From: Plasmodiophora brassicae
Lineage: Eukaryota; Endomyxa: Phytomyxea; Phytomyxea; Plasmodiophorida
Assembly: GCA_036867785.1 (NCBI GenBank)
Contig: CP145412.1
Span: forward strand, 806,001 to 870,000
Reading direction: 5' to 3'
Length of the DNA stretch: 64,000 nucleotides
The notes under the pieces are model-generated. The model ran no database searches. It was not told where the DNA came from and saw only the letters and a program-made list of their open reading frames with translations. Shown here piece after piece: positions 33,358 to 44,801 of this stretch. Both the position numbers and the translations under genes were made by a program. Within the stretch, counting starts at the first letter, position 1. Each line of letters opens with the position of its first letter.

Positions 33358-34739
33358 TCAAGATGAGAAGCCGTCATTCGAAGAACACTCGTAGTCGTCA
33401 CTGTACCGCGCCTTGACGGTTCGTCCATCCTTCTTCGCAGCGCTTCCCTTGGGAGGCGATGCCTTTCGAGGACGTTTCTTCTTTGAGATGGCCTCGGCGA
33501 ACGCAGCGTCGTCGTCGCTAGACGTTGAGTCCTCAGAATCCCAGCTGAAGTTATCCTCGTCGTCTGCTGCGTAGGTCTTGACGGTATGGTGCATAGCGGC
33601 AGCACGCTTTCGCTTACGTTCAGGTGCGGTGGCAGCAAACGGCTGCTCGTGTAGCGTAGGATTTTCAATCACGATAACATTGCGATCCTGGAACGCGTTC
33701 GTGATACCGCTTCGACGCGACTGTATAACAAACTTGTAGCGCAACGGCATGTAGATCGATCTTAGACCGTCTCTGACATCCTTGCTCCAAGTACTCGGGT
33801 ACTGTATGTCAACGTCGATAGCGACGTCGCCTGAGATCATGACGTCAGGTCACGATGTCCGTCATACTAAGTAGTACTGCGGTACTCACCAAGCTTCTGA
33901 AGTAAGCGAACGAGGCGCTCAACGTACGCCTGTTCCCTCAAGTTTGTTCGCGGGTGCTGTGGCAGAAGGTTCAGCGGATGGTCGCCTGGCGGTACGTCAG
34001 CGGCGATGCTTTGGGATGGACGGATAGACCGTATAACGCACATGTTGCATGGGAGTGCATGATGATGTGCCCCGCATGGTAATGCGTTGGCACGCCAGGC
34101 TTCAAGCCAGCTGCTGCCAGCGCCCGCGTGTACTTTTGCCTGGCTGGCCTGAGGCGTGTCTCCGATTTCGCATCAACCTGCCAGTAGGCAATAAGCAGGT
34201 ATCAAGTGCGATGCCAAACCTACCGCATACCGAAGACGTCTGCGCCGGCAACGACGAGCCGAAGATGACCTGGAATAATGTGGATGTTATAGCCCAGACA
34301 CGGGACGGAGCTCCTTTCGGCTTGAGTGAAGGGAAAACGCCATAGACTCGAGCGACACGAGCGAGAGAATCCGTCTGCGCGGTATTTCAGCCCCATGCGC
34401 ATGCACGGCTCGGGCGGCACCTCTTAACCTTGTAGTGGAACCCATTGGGCAACACAGTCGTACGCCCTGGTGGCGCTTCCTGCGTCGTGCCGCTCTTCGA
34501 CTTTTGAATAATCGCCGACCGCAGCTATTGGCATATCATGAGAACCAACGCGTCGATCAGGTCAATCATGCCACCTTATGAAGGTCACGTTTCGCAGGCT
34601 CTTCGTTGATAAACTCCCGCATCCATGATGGCATTAACGGTTTGTTACTGGCATCTTTGTCATTGGCTGCCAAGCACATAACTGCCAGGGCGGCCGCGAA
34701 CACGACCCATCGCAGGGTCACTGACGACGCGCCCCTCAT
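33358..34739 (-). CDS. Secreted DNA/RNA non-specific endonuclease-like protein with basic, NLS-like tail
   Basis: The ATG at 34739 opens a signal peptide (MRGASSVTLRWVVFAAALAV). Short introns link RDLHK, LRSAIIQKSKSGTTQEAPPG, TDSLARVARVYGVFPSL and VDAKSETRLRPARQKYTRAL to the core PGVPTHYHAGHIIMHSH. The core continues with ADVPPGDHPLNLLPQHPRTN, LREQAYVERLVRLLQKL and, after an intron with GTGAGT...CTCAG, DVAIDVDIQYPSTWSKDVRD. The order AGHxI, then NLxPQ...N...E, then a VDIQYP strand resembles the Endonuclease_NS_2-type beta-beta-alpha-Me nuclease fold. The tail has basic clusters (PERKRKRAAAM; KKKRPRKASPPKG) and an acidic Ser-rich stretch. The join near 34000-34045 is unresolved. The nuclease assignment is by motif pattern only. 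Confidence 0.55.
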
Positions 34740-34805
34740 TCGGCGATGCCACTTGGCGAATGTCCAAAACACGATCGCACACCGAAAACGTCACTCGTCA
34801 TCGTG

Positions 34806-34887
34806 CAAAACGAAACCAGCAGCCCAAAACAGTACCCGGCGTCCTACAAAACGAAACCAGGAGCCCAAAGCAGCACTCGGCGGGGAC
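34806..34887 (+). repeat. Two-copy 41-bp direct tandem repeat
   Basis: Units 34806-34846 and 34847-34887 share caaaacgaaaccag and agcccaaa and differ at several positions. They lie in the 343-base gap between the divergent nuclease-like and VPS9 genes, so they may be part of a promoter. Nothing else was recognised in that gap. Confidence 0.85.
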
Positions 34888-35082
34888 GCACGAAGCGTCC
34901 CCCGGGGCTCGGTGCATCTCGGGGGCAGACGGTGTGCTCTGTGAGCTCCATCTCAGACCGTCGAAAAAGCCGCCTGGAGTCTCTCGGGACTGAACGGGTG
35001 CTTATATAGCCGCGCGTTGCCAGATTCCAGATCCGAATTAGGCCCGGCCAGTGCCGGGGACGGCTAGCTGGCAACGCGAGGC

Positions 35083-36281
35083 ATGCTGCCGCACGTCACA
35101 GGCTTGCGGATGGAAGGACGGACTACATCATCATCATCATCGTCATCGCCCGGCGCAATGTCGGCCGGGAAGCACGCCTGGGAGTTTTTCGTGGACAAAA
35201 TGAAGTCCAAGGACGCCGCTGATATCAAGTCGAAGATCAAATCGTAAGGTTGTGCCAGTGGCCGATATCCGTTCTGAGACCTGGGCGCATGCAGCCTGTT
35301 GACAAGCCTGTACGATAGCAGTATCGTTGATGATGTCGCTGCGCGAATGATTCGCACGTTCCTGGAATCCAGATCGGCGATCGACCCGGATCACTGTCTC
35401 TGGAAAGGGGTCGACGACGATGCGTTGCGGCAAGCTCGCGAGGGCCTCGAGAAATTCATCATGATCAAGATGTACCCGAAGCTGTTCCAGTCGACCCCAT
35501 CTGCCAGGAAACGGGACGCGGCGCTGTTTGACCGCATGACCCGACTGTCCTGGGTTTGTCACACCCACCTCGACATTCCTGAACAGTACGCTGCTTGTGC
35601 TGGCCTGCAAGCGGCAAGGCACGAGTTGCAGAACATGAACTCGTTCAAGCCGCCTCGCGATAAAATGGTCTGTATCCTGAACTGCATGCAGATCATCAAC
35701 AGTAAGATTCAGGTCTAATCCCTGTATCGTGGCCGCTCATCGTCGACCGACAGATGCCATTGCTTCCTGCCAATCGAGACCTCTTGGAGCACCACCATCT
35801 GCGGATGACTTTCTGCCCCTCCTTATCCTCGTCATACTGCAAGCTCGCCCTTTGTATCCGTTTCTCAACATGCAGTACATCTCGACGTTCAGCCACCCTG
35901 ACGAGATGGTTGGAGCGAACGGCTATATGTTCACACATTTCAGTTCGGCCCTTACGTTCATTGAGAATATGACGGCTTCAGCTCTGCATAATTGTAATCA
36001 GGAGGAGTTCGACAGGTGCATCTCTGTTATGACGCCCCAAATGACAAGAATCGTCTCTGAATTACCTTCGCAGGAGGATCAATGGCGAGTACGAAGACGA
36101 TGACGACATCCAGTACCGCTTCGTCGACGCCGTCGCCGATGACTTGCGGTTATCTGACATCCCAGACCTTCTGCGCGAATACAAGGCGATGGCCAAGGTA
36201 CTCAGGGGATGCCATAGACGGCCAGGAGAAGCGTCTCCGGCGATATCGAGAGCAACAAGCAACATGGATACCTTTTGGTAG
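35083..36281 (+). CDS. VPS9-domain protein, Rabex-5-like Rab5 guanine-nucleotide exchange factor
   Basis: The first in-frame ATG at 35083 precedes a poly-Ser stretch; an alternative start is 35158 (MSAGKHAWEFFVDKMKSK). Exon 1 ends at ADIKSKIKS. After a short intron come LTSLYDSSIVDDVAARMIRT, LWKGVDDDALRQAREGLEKF, KMYPKLFQSTPSARKRDAAL and KPPRDKMVCILNCMQIINSK. After a second intron (35713-35775) the VPS9 signature GAPPSADDFLPLLILVILQA, NMQYISTFSHPDEMVGANGY and HFSSALTFIENM follows. A third intron leads to an acidic tail and the stop at 36281. The conserved Asp of ADDFLPLL and Tyr of NLxYI, needed for Rab5 nucleotide release, are present. It acts in early endosome traffic. No ubiquitin-binding zinc finger is seen at the N-terminus. 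Confidence 0.9.
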
Positions 36282-36503
36282 TGTAAATAAATGGATTGTT
36301 CAGTCTCACCACTTAGGAGATCAACAAGCGAATTACAGTTCAGTATTACGTTAAGGAGCCTATATTCTCATCTTCTTGTTAGGTACAGGTGAAAAAACGT
36401 TTAACGACGTCGATGGAAGTCTCTGTTCTTGCTTTACATGGGCGATGCTACTGTGTGGTCGTGTCAGAATGATCGACAGTTGGCCGCTAATAATGGAGCC
36501 GGC

Positions 36504-38418
36504 TTACCTTGACGAGGAGCACGTAGCGGGATTACCCTGTGGCGATGAGTTGATGACGCCGCGCTCCAATAATAAATCGTAAAGACAATTGGCTGCCGCT
36601 GGATCAAGGGCGCCACATATCTCCAGAGCACCAGACCGGCTAACGAACCCATCGGTAAAACTGGCCATGCATACTCTGCGCACGAAGGGTTAGCCGAAGT
36701 AGATCATAGCCATGGAAGTACCCAGAGAGGCATACCTGTACTTCAAAAGGTTGAAATGCCTCGGCAGAATCTTGAATCGCGTACATATGGCACGTTCCTG
36801 CAGGTCGAGCAACTCAACGGAATCCATGCTGGCTATCTCGAAACCGTCCGCGCCAATGATGCATTCTTCCGGAATGATCGGCCGGCGTCGTAGAAGATCG
36901 TTTGCAAGGTTCACTGCAATCTCTTGCCTAAACACACCACGAAAGTCAGAAATAATTCAAGGTATTCCACCATGCTCACTGTACCCGTTGCCAGTAGACG
37001 AGTTTGCCTGCTTACTCGTCCCGGGTGCGTTTGGTTGCGACGTATCTACAGAGTCAGCCGCAGAAAGCGTATTACGCAGAGTCGACTGTTCCTTGTAGAC
37101 GAATTCCTCCTGAAACGTTCTGATCCCGTTCTGGCGGTGTTCCCGCAGGTCGGAAATGTCGCGAACTAGGTTACGCTGCTTGTGAAGATCTTCCACAAAC
37201 GCGGAAAACTCGTCCTCGGAAGTGAAAAACCTGGCAAATACTTTCGCTTGTTGATAGAGGGCCTTGAAGTCCTTGCTATGTTTGTGTTTCGTGTGCGACC
37301 GGGACCAGAGAAGGCCACGGTCAACCAGGAACCTTTTCCGTTCGTGTCGTTCAGCAGTCTACCAGTAGGGCCGGTGAACGAAATGTGTGAGGACAATGCC
37401 GACGGCGCCGTTATACCTTTCGGTTATAGATTTCCAGCATCTTGTAGGTGAGCCTGAGTTTGACGGGATCGTTGGCATACGCGGCCAGATCACAATCAGC
37501 AAGTGCCTCCTCGGCGTTATTTTCAAACTCGGTATCGAACTCCCCGCGTTTCGGACTACGATACGTTAGAAGAAGCGTGGCAGGATGGGAATCGCATCCC
37601 GCACCGGTATCCAGCGGCCAGGGCATCAGCCGTCAATTTCCTCTTGCTCAACACTGACTGAGACGCAGATTCCGCAGGTCCAGGGCTCGAACTGGATTCA
37701 GACGTCAGCCCGTAATTTGTAGGGTCCTTCGGGTAAATCATAGGATTTAGGACTTTGTTTGGATTCTGTACGGTCCCGGTTAGCAACAGACATGGCGGTA
37801 GATGAGACGTGCCAACGATCGGTACCGGCAAGGGCTTCGTATCACTGTTCAGATACACGGCGCTATAGTGTTGTTCAACTTTCGCCTTGTTCTTGCTCTT
37901 GGCCCCAATGTGGTTCGCGACGTCCTGCCAGTTCCCCATGCCGTACCGTTCGATGCCCTCTAGCAGCATTAACTGCGCATGTCACCCATCAGCACGAAAG
38001 CATCGTTCAGGATGTGAACGGCATCTGACTTCATCATCGGCGGTCCAGTCCTCATCGAATATGGATGCCGTGACACGATCGATAACCCGGTACCTGATTC
38101 AAGGAATGAAAATAGCAGACTGAATCCGATCACAATGCCATACGAGTGGGTCTTCCTGTGCATGTTCTGGTCGTCGACGAGCAGCTCGGCTCCACTCGCA
38201 AAGCAGTACACGCAGAGAATGAAATCGGTACATTCGCAACATTTGACTCGTATCGACTGGCTAATGTCCTTGCGGCAGTAATCACAGAGGTGCTGAGCAA
38301 CCCGGCCAACGATGTTCTCGTCGTCATCTGTTGGATTCACGTAGTCGCTTCAGCGAAATAGAGACGCATGGCGTACAATTGCAACCTTGGATACTTTCGT
38401 CGTCTCGTACGTCGACAT
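36504..38418 (-). CDS. ADA2: ADA2 transcriptional co-activator (SAGA/ADA complex)
   Basis: A tiny first exon (ATG at 38418) splices to STDYVNPTDDDENIVGRVA. The ZZ zinc finger follows: HLCDYCRKDISQSIRVKCCE and DFILCVYCFASGAE with an HxxxH pair. A SANT/Myb domain is next (LLLEGIERYGMGNWQDVANH, NKAKVEQHYSAVYLNSD). The ADA2-specific blocks GEFDTEFENNAEEALADCDL and LRLTYKMLEIYNRKV come next, then a C-terminal SWIRM domain completed across an intron near 36700: LLKYRV, CMASFTDGFVSRSGALEICG, ANCLYDLLLERGVINSS. The stop is at 36504. ADA2 activates the Gcn5 acetyltransferase and binds nucleosomes. Introns are about 55-70 bases. Confidence 0.92.
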
Positions 38419-38798
38419 CACTGAATTTCACGGTTGAGATCGTAGGCAACCGCTAAGTGAACATAACGATGCCCTTACGGATCGGCCATTGGTGGTCCCA
38501 GCGACGAAGTGTTCGCCTACGACCCAGACACTAGCGCCTACCGGGGCGAATCCCGGGCCCCGTTCGACGGGTGCCTGGCCGACGATTGCCGTCGCCGATC
38601 GACACCCGGGGACAGCACGCAGCAGAGCAGCGCACTCAGTCCCACCACGGAACGCGACAATGCGTGACCCGGACGGACCCCGATCGCAATTCGCCGCAGC
38701 GGAATGTGGCACGGGGCCTGGCCATGTCGCATCGCACGCTGCCTGCCGAGATGTCTACCGGGACACTGCGCTACAACGGCACCCGACCGCACGCGATA
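38419..38798. other. GC-rich intergenic region upstream of ADA2
   Basis: About 380 bases between ADA2 and the golgin gene, both minus strand. The plus-strand open frame spanning it (38489-38854) has biased Arg/Pro/Ala composition and overlaps the golgin end antisense. I see no gene. It presumably holds the ADA2 promoter. Confidence 0.5.
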
Positions 38799-41265
38799 TC
38801 ATACATTGGGGGTCTGCCGTCGTAGGCGTTCGATCTGGTCGGTCAGCTCGGTGATCTGCTGCTTGAAGATCGCCCGGGATTCGTCCAGGTCGGCCTGGAG
38901 CTCGTCGACGCGGTCCGTCTTCTCGCCGATGATATCCAACGCGGTGTCGTACCGGATGCGCAGGTCCTCGAGCTGTTTCTCGACCACGCGATATCGTTGT
39001 AGGACGGCGTCGTTCTGCGCAGACCGGGTTCGCATGTCGACGAGCTGATCAGACAATGCGTCGCGGTCGGATTCAGCCGCCTGCAACCGCTTCTTCAGGG
39101 CCCGAAGCTCGTCATCCTGCCTCCTGATCTGGACGCCCATGTCGAGGGCGTGAACACTGGACAGACTCATGCTTGCCGGGAAGCCAGGTTGCTGTTCCGG
39201 GCTACCTTGTGCGTTGCCGTCAGAACCACCCAACTGGACGTGCAGGCCTCGCATCCACTGCTCATTAAAGCTATCTTGACGCGATCTACGTTCGCTGCTT
39301 AGCCGTCGCTGGGATTCCTGCGACTTCTTCGCGTATGCCGCTTCCAGTTCGGCGTATGCAGTATGCAGATCGGCAAGTTCAGCTTGCTGACGCTCGGAAA
39401 CGTTGTTTGCTTTCGCGATCTGAACATAGTCGATTTAGACAGGGCTGTCACGAGTACGAACGTGTCGACCTCTTCTTTCAGGCGTAGGTCACGCTCGGCT
39501 AACTCGGACTTCGACTGGCCCAGTTGCCGGGTCAGGGATTGGATCCGACTTTCTTTCATGTCGCGCTCATTGGCTATGGAGTCAACACGCTCGCTGAGCT
39601 TGTCGACTTGCATTTCCAGATCTGTCACCGTCGTCCGAGCCACTTCACGTTCGACTTGTAAGCTCTCATTTCGTTTCGTAAGTTCGCGTACCCTGACGTC
39701 CAACTGCGCTCTCTCCTGACGTAGAGCCACTGTGGTTGCCTCCGCATCGTCCGCACGCTGAAGCAACGTCTTCTCAACAGTTTCCCACGCATTAGCTCTG
39801 GCTCGCATGGAGCTCTGTAGCGCCTCAATTTGTCTCAATAAGGGACGCGTTGCTGATGGTAGGGCGCCCGATAGCTCTTCAGCACGCGCTTCCGCCTCAT
39901 CATACTTTCCCCGAGCCTGCAGCGTTGATCAGCCTCAGATAATATGGATGCAGCAGTGCTAACTGACCTCTTGAAGCTGGGCGACAAGGGTCTGCCGTTC
40001 ATGTTCGAACTGTTCGCGTTGGGATTGTAGTTGCGATGTGAGCTCGCCCACATTGCGCCGAAGGTTGGCCTCGCGTTCAGAACCCTCTCGTAACTACAGG
40101 CAGCCATACGCAGCTTAGCAAGACGTAAGCGAATACCCGACCAGTCAATGCGAGAGGTCCCTACTTGGTCTTGCATGACGCGTATCCGTTCTTGCACTTC
40201 GCTCTGTTCGTCATAGGCGACTTTCCAGTGGGCAGACTCGATCTCATGCGCTCGTAATTTTGCTTCAAGACGCTCGACGACAGCGATGGACCCGGTTCGC
40301 TCTTGGTCCACCAACGCCGACGCCCGACCACGCCGATCGAGTTCCAGTTTGCTTTCGTTAAGCTGTGCAGTGAGGACTGCGATGCGTTCCAGCATACCTG
40401 CGTAGCATGTCAGGACACAGCAGTAGCTAAAGGCGTCACGATATACATTTGTCTGATTCCTCAAGGGTCGAGACTCGTTCGGTTAGAGACTTGATATGAG
40501 TGTCACGCGACTCAATAGCAGCGGTGTGATTCGCGATCTCTGCCTCCTTATCGCGGATCTTGGCTCTCAAATTCTTGATGATCCCTTCGAGTTTGGCCTG
40601 CTTGATGGAGAGCTGTTCGCCTTCTTTCAAAACTTCTTCTATCTATAACTGCCTATAGTGAACCACGGTTGCATGTCCATCACGAACGGCCGTATTCACC
40701 TGTTGCTGCTTCTTCTCGAGCTCGGGCTGAAGCGGATTGCGAGCGGACCCAGTAGAGAACGCATCGAGAGAGGCACGTAGCTGCCGTTCTGTAAGGGCTG
40801 CCTCCTGCAGACGTGCTGTTAGATCGTGCTGAGCAGAAAGTCAGCATGACCAGAAGGGTAAGACAAGAAAGGATGCGCATCGCCAACCTTCTCTTGCTGA
40901 AGAACACCAAGTTGAGCACCGATTGATGCCAGCTGCTCTTGCTGTTGTCGCAGTCTCAAACGGACGTCGTCCGTGACGTTGTCAGGCAAGGCTTCGTCCA
41001 CGGCCTCAACCTCAGGAACGGCGGGGACGACTGAACCAGATAGGTCATCTGGTACGGGTGCCGCCACAGGAACGTCTTTCGTGACATTGGCGGTATTGTC
41101 TGGCGGAGCCGTCGCCTCTGTCGTCATGGGATCCGGCCCCTGATCTATCGCCACCTTCGCCGGGTTCGCTGCCGCATCCGCATTGTCGAGCCCGAACGCT
41201 TGGTCGAGAGTGCCTTCGATTTTCGCCAGCGATTGCGTCGCCCATCGCTGGAGGTCGAATGACAT
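38799..41265 (-). CDS. TMF/TATA-element modulatory factor-like golgin (coiled coil)
   Basis: The ATG at 41265 gives MSFDLQRWATQSLAKIEGTL and DQAFGLDN, like the short N-terminal helix of TMF1/golgins. An acidic Pro/Ala linker follows, then hundreds of residues of heptad coiled coil (e.g. VRLRLRQQQEQLASIGAQLG; LAERDLRLKEEVD; KRLQAAESDRDALSDQLVDM). The C-terminus RYDTALDIIGEKTDRVDELQ, ADLDESRAIFKQQITELTDQ and IERLR is the TMF/TATA-binding C-terminal domain pattern. TMF family golgins tether vesicles at the Golgi and bind Rab6 through this region. Five or so short introns are inferred. The stop is at 38799. Confidence 0.8.
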
Positions 41266-41556
41266 GCGACGATCGGGCGTCGCGGGCTTCCGCTCCCGCT
41301 CAAAGTCAACGTGACCCGTCGGCGAACAAATTTTCGCTGCGGCCCACCCGCGGCCCGCCCTAAAACGGCCCGAAGGGGGTCGAACCGAACGTTCTGCGTG
41401 TGCCTGCTTAGGAACCAACTGTTTTACTGAAAGGACCGTGCAGGGGAGAACGCGGTCAGCGATTACGTGGAGTGCGTCGTCGGGGAGCGGGAACTGTGGC
41501 GACGAACGGTCTGAACAAGGAGGGTTAGCCGCGGCAAAGTCGCTCTCGTGCGGATG

Positions 41557-41877
41557 TCATACTTTTCCCGGCGAGGGAGGCTTGCGAATGGCAAACGTAC
41601 GTGGCATCTGCTCACGCCACGATTTGATGGTAGGCAGGGACAACATCGCCAATGCGATGCGCACCGTGATCGCCGCTAGCGCAATGAACACGATGGCTTG
41701 CAACACTGTCGCCTTCCAGTCTTGTAGCGAACCCTCGCTCCATCCCTAACGCGATTCGGTGTCAGCGGGCATTTGTCGCAAAGCAGGTCGCACCGAATAT
41801 CGAACCTTGTTGATTGCATCCCAGCCGGATTTGACCGCCTGGCCGACGGCACACGCTGCCATCCGAATCGTCTCCAT
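41557..41877 (-). CDS. Small single-pass membrane protein, two exons
   Basis: The ATG at 41877 gives METIRMAACAVGQAVKSGWD and AINK. A 60-base intron (GTTCGA...GCGTTAG) then joins in frame to GWSEGSLQDWKATVLQAIVF, IALAAITVRIALAMLSLPTI and a basic tail (KSWREQMPRTFAIRKPPSPG) ending at 41557; about 86 residues. There is one strong transmembrane segment. Without splicing the frame ends in a TAG, so the model rests on the intron. No family is recognised. The size and helix-membrane layout resemble small mitochondrial or ER membrane proteins. Confidence 0.5.
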
Positions 41878-41958
41878 CGAGGCAAACTGAGTGAATGAGT
41901 GGTTCTCGGACTGCGAACGTATTATCCGTATGTATTGCAATTCTAAACAAAGCTGTGT

Positions 41959-43471
41959 TCAAATCATTGAGCTCCTCGACCTCGCTAGACGTTGGACAGG
42001 TTCAACGGTCCCCTGTAGGTTCTTCGTCGCTAGTAACGAGTGCAAGTGTGTTCCTTTGCGGAACGCCACCTTGGTCAGCGTGTCCACTAGCTGCCGATTC
42101 TCCTGCCGAACTGCCTCTAGGTTCGCCTTAAGCTTGACCGTGTCCATCGCGCAGCGGTCAATCCTTCTTTGTAGCGGCAGCCCCGGTTCCGTCATGTCCA
42201 CCATCTTCGACACAACCGTGTACCGTCGCAGCAACCGATCCGCCTTGTTCGCAAACCCCCTGATCTTCGTCCTGGCTTGGAATGTCGTCATAGACAGTTC
42301 GCGAAGCCGGGCGTCCGCTGTTCGCCGCCAGTGTGCGACAGTGGCCTGGAGTTGATGATAGAATCTGGTCAGCTCCTCAACCTGGGACCGCAACTTGCCC
42401 CGGTTCGAATTCGCCACTTCCGTCATCTCGCGGTACGCCTCCCGCAATTGGTCGTATCGTCGGCGAACCCTTTCTAGCGTGCGTTCCTTCATCATGATTT
42501 CCATCGTCAACGCCGCGTCCGTCTTCTCCAACTGCTCGTACGTCTTCGATATTCTCTGCATGCGCTCCGCATGCTCGACTTGCTCGGCTTCAAACGCCTG
42601 TATACCGCCCAACCTAATCTCAGCTGCTGTACACGATACCATCATGGTTTCCCGACCATACCGCTTCCAGGTCGGCTAGCTTCGTCAGGTAGGCGTTGCG
42701 CATGGCTTCAAGCTGCTGCTCGCTTGCCTGCGCAGCAGCACGTTGTCGCTCCCGGAACGCGGTCGCGGCGTCACCGGCCTCTTCCGCAGCGACCCGCCGT
42801 ACATGATCTTCATCGTCGCGTATTCTTTGCTCAACGGTAAAATCCTGTGCGCCAAGGCCTTCACTAATGGCGCGATCGATGCGCACCTCTATATCGTTCG
42901 TAAGCGATTTCCGCTGCGACGCTTCAAGCCGAGTCAGGCGCCCGACGGCCGCGTTATGTGCCATGGAAGCGGACCGCAAGGCCGCCTCGAAGGCGGCGAA
43001 CTCGTCGCCCAGGGCATTCGCGGTGCGCTGCGCGTGCTGGGTGCTCTGGGCGGTCTGCTCCATCTTCTGACCGCATTCGCGCCGAACCGTCTGCAATCGC
43101 TCCGAGCGAATACCGCGAAGAGCGCGATGAGGGACGACGTTCCGGATGGCTCCGGCATGGCGTTCTGCTTGTTGTTTGGTCTTCAGCGCGTCGAGTAGGA
43201 TCCGACCTGCTTGCGGCCGGCGCGCGGGACTGCTGGCCTCGTATTTCACGCTGGGGCGGCGTACACGCTGCGTAAACCAGGATGCGACTCGGCTGGACAG
43301 CGTTGGCCGACCCGGCCATCCATCCACGCCGCCATCGGCGAACCCTTCAGACCGTTCATCGTCGTGTTCCCCACCAGTGGGAGACAGAAGGTCAACAGGG
43401 TCGTACAAGGTACCGGAGCCTTTCAAGAATTTTCCCAATCGGGCCCCACCCTTGCCCTCTCCCTTCCCCAT
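41959..43471 (-). CDS. Coiled-coil protein, possibly axonemal/cytoskeletal
   Basis: The ATG at 43471 gives MGKGEGKGGARLGKFLKGSG. A first exon to about 42650 holds a basic N-terminus and a long Ala/Glu/Arg helix (NALGDEFAAFEAALRSASMA; DIEVRIDRAISEGLGAQDFT; EEAGDAATAFRERQRAAAQA). After a short intron a second coiled-coil exon follows (AERMQRISKTYEQLEKTDAA; KERTLERVRRRYDQLREAYR; ADRLLRRYTVVSKMVDM; KLKANLEAVRQENRQLVDTL) to the stop at 41959. About 490 residues. The pattern is reminiscent of ciliary nexin-dynein regulatory complex coiled coils, but I cannot confirm an orthologue. Confidence 0.65.
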
Positions 43472-43668
43472 GCCGTCTCTTCCGAATCACGGTCGCGTTC
43501 TGGACCGGAAGGAAGCACCTGCTTGCCCGATGGACCAGCAAGAGGTACCGATCTTGAAAATATCTCGCATGGACTCCTACATGATCCATGTGAACCTTCG
43601 CGCATCACCCTAGGGCAAATGATCGGATATCGTCTTTAATACTGTTGCGGTGGTGGTGATTGTTCCGT

Positions 43669-44649
43669 CTAACGGACACGAAGGCGAAGTACGTAGTACA
43701 GAATCCCGAATGCGAACCCACCAACTGAAGCAGATCGACATCAGGTTGCAACTTGGCAGCGCACGTATACCAGTGCATCCTACGATGCGCAGCGTGGCCG
43801 ATGATGGAACGGTCGCCGAGGAAAAAGAAGTCGTACAACGCGAACAAACCGACAGCGATAGGAGCTCGAACTGGGATGAAACCCATGACCAGGAATTCAG
43901 ACTTCGGGAACATGCAGGCGAACGCGACAATAAGACTTGACAGACGTGCATCATTCAATATGAGCAGGTCACCATTTGCTGTGCATACCTGTTGATTGCC
44001 CCGCTGGCACCATGCGCAGGGCGGTCTCCGCCAGAGTACCGCGAGTACGCCACGTGGGCGATGTTTGACACGAGACCGCCCATGAAATACAACGCCAGAA
44101 ACCGTTGAACGCCGATTGCCCGGATCTAGCGATAACCAATTAAAGGACAGCTGGCACGGTCGCAAACATCCGCACCGTCAGTGGTCCAAACGAATACAGC
44201 ACGAGCATATTGACAGCGAAGTGCATAGGTAAATTATGCGAAAACACAGACGTAGCCTTTCATCATGTAAGATGGCGAACGTACCCAGCGCGTTCACAGG
44301 TGTTCACCAGAGTCCAAGGGCGAGACGCGGCGCTCGCTGCACTACATGTGAAATTATCGACCATGTATCGTTGCTCCTTTTGCGTCTCCACAAGCTGCCA
44401 TCTCACTGACAGGTAGCACAAATTTAACACGTCGCCGTGACGGACGATACGATAACCCCTACTGAACACAAGCGCGTTCGCCGCGATCAGCCCCCCGACA
44501 ACGAACCCCTGGCCAGCAGGCGTCCCCCATCCGTTTGGACGTCGCCACTGGGCACCCGACGAATACAGTCGCACGACTGGGCGGCGCGCCATCATCAGTG
44601 ACGATGGCAGCCGCATTTGCACGCGACGCAGCAACGCCGTCCCCAGCAT
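43669..44649 (-). CDS. Mitochondrial rhomboid-family intramembrane serine protease (PARL/Pcp1-like)
   Basis: The ATG at 44649 opens a basic amphipathic presequence (LLRRVQMRLPSSLMMARRPV, then VRLYSSG, a plausible processing site). Membrane segments follow (GFVVGGLIAANALVF). After introns near 44270 and 44410 come the rhomboid blocks: FTCSAASAASRPWTLVNTC, HFAVNMLVLYSFGPLTVRMF, the catalytic serine in GDRPAHGASGAINR (GxSG), and FPKSEFLVMGFIPVRAPIAV. The catalytic histidine comes from GHAAH spliced across a 60-base intron to LGGFAFGILYYVLRLRV, stop at 43669. Both dyad residues are present. Mitochondrial rhomboids process inner-membrane proteins. The order of loops matches PARL-type better than secretory rhomboids. 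Confidence 0.85.
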
Positions 44650-44801
44650 TGCAGCGACAGTTACGAAACTGCCGAATGTTTTGCGCCCACTGGCCGCCTG
44701 AGTGCTGACGAACTTGTGATGCAACTTTTGGAGCAAAATGCCCGTCTATTTCTGGGACTGCTGTTGACCGCCGGTGTTGTTCCGTGTTTGCTGAAACAGC
44801 A

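Noticed and set aside
38489-38854. 121-residue plus-strand ORF
   Set aside because: Biased Arg/Pro/Ala composition, overlaps the conserved end of the golgin gene antisense, no homology-like motif.
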